From positions 1-7,274 of the forward strand of contig CASBPW010000192.1 of NCBI GenBank assembly GCA_949127685.1: 7,274 bases of DNA, read 5' to 3'. Origin of the DNA: Candidatus Sivonenia alaskensis PMM_0068 (lineage in GTDB: Bacteria; Cyanobacteriota; Cyanobacteriia; Gloeobacterales; PMM-0068). This document shows, in pieces, positions 5,457 to 7,274 of the stretch. A program made the translations under genes and the position numbers. The notes beneath the pieces were generated by a model. That model saw only the letters and a program-made list of their open reading frames with translations, had not been told where the DNA came from and searched no databases. Numbering within the stretch: the stretch's first letter is position 1; each line of letters opens with the position of its first letter.

Positions 5457-6368
5457 ATGAATTTTCAAAAGATTATCAGCACCTTAAATCAATTTTGGGC
5501 TGACCAAGGTTGTTTAATTGCCCAACCCTACGATACAGAAAAAGGGGCAGGCACGATGAGCCCCCACACTTTTCTACGGGCAATTGGACCAGAACCTTGG
5601 AAAGTAGCCTATGTAGAGCCTTCTCGCAGACCTACCGATGGTCGCTACGGCGAAAATCCTAATCGCCTCCAGCACTACTTTCAGTACCAAGTCCTTTTAA
5701 AACCTTCTCCCGATGGAATTCAAGAAACCTATCTGCGTTCATTAGAAGCTTTGGGCATTCACATTCAAGAACACGATATCCGATTTGTAGAAGACAATTG
5801 GGAATCTCCTACCCTTGGCGCTTGGGGCGTTGGTTGGGAAGTCTGGCTAGATGGCATGGAAGTTACCCAATTCACCTATTTCCAACAGTGTGGGGGCCTA
5901 GATTGCAAACCGGTTTCTGTAGAAATTACCTACGGGCTTGAACGTTTAGCCATGTATCTGCAAGGGGTTGATTCTGTCTATGAACTCAAGTGGAATGACC
6001 AAATTTCCTATGGACAGGTTTACCACCAAGCAGAAGTAGAACACAGTACCTATAACTTTGAAAAATCAGATCCCCAATTTCTGTTTGAACTCTTCAATCG
6101 CTATGAGAAAGAAGCAGAACGCGTGATCCAAGAAGGAATCGTTTTACCTGCCTTCGATTACGTACTCAAATGTTCCCATACGTTTAATTTGCTGGATGCG
6201 CGCGGGGTGATTGCTGTTACGGAGCGTACCCGCTTCATCCGTAGAGTCCGAGCTTTAGCTTGTCTTGTCGCTAAAGCTTATGCCCAACAGCGCGCGGACT
6301 TAAACTATCCACTCCTTCCCGCAGGTGAACCGACCCATAAGAATGCTCAACCTGTTACTGCTCAATAA
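5457..6368 (+). CDS. glyQ: glycyl-tRNA synthetase alpha chain
   Basis: Catalytic (class II) chain of the bacterial alpha2beta2 glycyl-tRNA synthetase, which charges tRNA-Gly with glycine in the cytosol. It has 303 aa, the usual length. The N-terminus (NFQKIISTLNQFWADQGCLIAQPYD) and the long block from VAYVEPSRRPTDGRYGENPNR (50-70) into QHYFQYQVLLKP (72-83, motif 2) are nearly invariant in GlyQ. EDNWESPTLGAWGVGWEVWLDGMEVTQFTYFQQ (112-144) and motif 3 ITYGLERLAMYLQ (157-169) complete the active site. The short C-terminal tail after NYPLL is variable. The start is fixed by family alignment. The beta chain gene glyS is not in the window, as is normal when the two are unlinked. No clear Shine-Dalgarno site is seen. 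The LabA/NYN gene follows after 36 bp on the same strand. Confidence 0.97.
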   Translation: MNFQKIISTLNQFWADQGCLIAQPYDTEKGAGTMSPHTFLRAIGPEPWKVAYVEPSRRPTDGRYGENPNRLQHYFQYQVLLKPSPDGIQETYLRSLEALGIHIQEHDIRFVEDNWESPTLGAWGVGWEVWLDGMEVTQFTYFQQCGGLDCKPVSVEITYGLERLAMYLQGVDSVYELKWNDQISYGQVYHQAEVEHSTYNFEKSDPQFLFELFNRYEKEAERVIQEGIVLPAFDYVLKCSHTFNLLDARGVIAVTERTRFIRRVRALACLVAKAYAQQRADLNYPLLPAGEPTHKNAQPVTAQ

Positions 6369-6393
6369 ATAAATCACATTTGCTTATCGCCCC

Positions 6394-6397
6394 GAGG
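6394..6397 (+). promoter_or_regulatory. ribosome binding site GAGG of the NYN gene
   Basis: GAGG lies 7 nt before ATG 6405 in the short spacer after glyQ. It supports this start and independent initiation within a glyQ-NYN transcript. Confidence 0.5.
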
Positions 6398-6404
6398 TTA
6401 TCTC

Positions 6405-6989
6405 ATGTCACGTTATGCTCAGCAAGAACGATTTTCTATCTTTATAGATGGGAACAATATGTATTACGCCCAGCAAAAGAATGGCTGGTTCTTTGATCCT
6501 AGGAAAATTCTTGAATACTTTTCTGATCAAGGCGAGCTTCTCGTCAATGCTTTCTGGTACCAAGGGGTTGAACATACAGGGGATAAAAGAGGTTTTCTCG
6601 ACGCTCTAATCAACATTGGTTATACCGTACGCACCAAAATGACCAAGCAATTCATGGATCAAGATTCGGGCCGCACCACTCAGAAAGCGAACTTGGATGT
6701 GGAAATCGTGATCGACATGTTCAATACCGTAGACATGTATGACCACGTCATTCTATTTAGTGGGGATGGTGATTTTGAACGGGCCGTAGAATTACTGCGC
6801 TCTCGAAATACTCGTGTCACCGTAGTAGCTACCGATGGCATGATTGCTCGGGAATTACGCAATGCCGCCGACCAATACATTGACCTCAATGATTTAAGAG
6901 CCTACATCATCAAGACCGATAACTATTCTAGTAATCCGGGCACTATTTATGCACCGACTCCAGTCTATGGAGTGCCTGATGCACGCTGA
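6405..6989 (+). CDS. LabA-like NYN-domain protein (DUF88)
   Basis: A 194-aa protein of the NYN/LabA family, a PIN-like fold predicted to bind a metal and cleave RNA. Acidic residues expected for the active site are visible: D15 in FIDGNNMYY (13-21), D98 and D104 in NLDVEIVIDMF (96-106), and D121/D123 in LFSGDGDFE (117-125). The domain fills residues 10-165 and is followed by a short Tyr/Pro-rich tail. In Synechococcus elongatus, LabA family members affect circadian output, but most members are uncharacterised, and nuclease activity here is inferred. It lies 36 bp downstream of glyQ with its own GAGG site and probably shares its transcript. A hairpin lies about 30 bp after its stop. The family assignment is strong; the cellular role is unknown. 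Confidence 0.88.
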   Translation: MSRYAQQERFSIFIDGNNMYYAQQKNGWFFDPRKILEYFSDQGELLVNAFWYQGVEHTGDKRGFLDALINIGYTVRTKMTKQFMDQDSGRTTQKANLDVEIVIDMFNTVDMYDHVILFSGDGDFERAVELLRSRNTRVTVVATDGMIARELRNAADQYIDLNDLRAYIIKTDNYSSNPGTIYAPTPVYGVPDAR

Positions 6990-7018
6990 TGGAGATGGGT
7001 TCGGTAAGAATATAATTC

Positions 7019-7044
7019 AGGGGGTATGAAGCAACATACCCCCT
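7019..7044. terminator. 10-bp perfect hairpin between NYN gene and trhO
   Basis: AGGGGGTATG, loop AAGCAA, CATACCCCCT: ten paired bases, half of them G-C. It sits between two convergent genes, 30 bp after the NYN stop, as expected of a transcription terminator or mRNA-end stabiliser. There is no T-run after it on either strand (TTGTAAG on plus), so classical intrinsic termination is doubtful. The following 7048-7063 also contains a weak inverted repeat (AAGC, GCTT). Confidence 0.5.
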
Positions 7045-7154
7045 TGTAAGCGTTAGCTTCGCTATACTGCGTAAATGCACAGCGCTCTGCAAGAGACAGC
7101 CTTTTCGTTGGCACAGAGTGGGGGACACAATGATTTTTGCAAGCAGTCTAATGT

Positions 7155-7274
7155 TCAATCTTCTCCTTTATGCATAGCGCAGTGTGGGCAACAGACATGC
7201 TCTTGATAGCATGCAGATGCTTTATCCTCTGCCGATATGGGGTGTCCACAGGCTTGGCATGCAGTATAAGAACC
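7155..7274 (-). CDS. trhO: C-terminal end of TrhO/UPF0176-type rhodanese protein (partial, 5' part outside window)
   Basis: On the minus strand a frame enters from the right edge and gives 39 residues before TGA (7157..7155). It shows CQACGHPISAEDK and, further on, CCPHC. This Cx2C-G-H-P ... CPxC arrangement is the typical C-terminal putative zinc-binding module of the TrhO/UPF0176 family (formerly YceA), whose N-terminal rhodanese domain lies beyond the window. TrhO introduces 5-hydroxyuridine at the wobble position U34 of certain tRNAs in E. coli and B. subtilis. The tail is short after the last Cys pair (AMHKGED). It is convergent with the NYN gene. With only 39 residues visible the family call is good but not certain; another zinc-ribbon protein is the alternative. 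Confidence 0.65.
   Translation of the reverse strand, partial: GSYTACQACGHPISAEDKASACYQEHVCCPHCAMHKGED

Noticed and set aside
6943..7158. Minus-strand frame of 71 codons overlapping the NYN 3' end and the hairpin.
   Set aside because: It crosses the NYN C-terminus and the terminator-like hairpin, has no recognisable motif, and conflicts with the TrhO frame at its 5' end.

Overview
The window looks like a chromosomal piece of a cyanobacterium. The main evidence is a single-domain sucrose-phosphate synthase with a separate sucrose-phosphate phosphatase, a GH100 alkaline/neutral invertase, a LabA-type NYN protein and a glycyl-tRNA synthetase alpha chain encoded without its beta chain. Base composition looks moderate. 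I saw no HIP1 octamer (GCGATCGC). An Acaryochloris-like or other unicellular/filamentous lineage is possible, but I cannot fix the genus from sequence alone. No insertion sequence, CRISPR array, rRNA or tRNA gene was seen.

Layout. Left block, minus strand: a GH100 invertase gene (about 489-2012) followed after a short gap by crcB, a fluoride channel gene (62-460). Centre-left, plus strand: sps (2294-3661) and spp (3658-4395), overlapping by ATGA. The invertase and sps are divergent across about 280 bp. That spacer contains an imperfect direct repeat of about 122 bp, offset 150-151 bp, which also duplicates the first codons of the invertase. Centre: lipA (lipoyl synthase, minus strand, 4381-5247) runs tail-to-tail into spp with a 15-bp overlap. 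Right block, plus strand: glyQ (5457-6368) and a LabA/NYN-domain gene (6405-6989), then a strong hairpin at 7019-7044. At the right edge a minus-strand reading frame enters from outside (7155-7274). It encodes the Cys-rich C-terminus of a TrhO-type rhodanese protein.

How the genes fit together. SPS and SPP make sucrose from UDP-glucose and fructose-6-phosphate, and the invertase splits sucrose into glucose and fructose. Synthesis and breakdown of this compatible solute therefore sit back to back around one shared, duplicated control region. LipA belongs to lipoate biosynthesis and seems unrelated. The right block is centred on tRNA: glycine charging, a predicted PIN-like nuclease fold and a probable tRNA-U34 hydroxylase.

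The points most worth a second look are the duplicated sucrose control region, a possible 10-codon leader peptide coupled to crcB by TGATG, a consensus NtcA-type site upstream of glyQ, and a Cys-rich insertion in the invertase. No gene here is of an unrecognisable family, so I see no clearly new multi-gene system.
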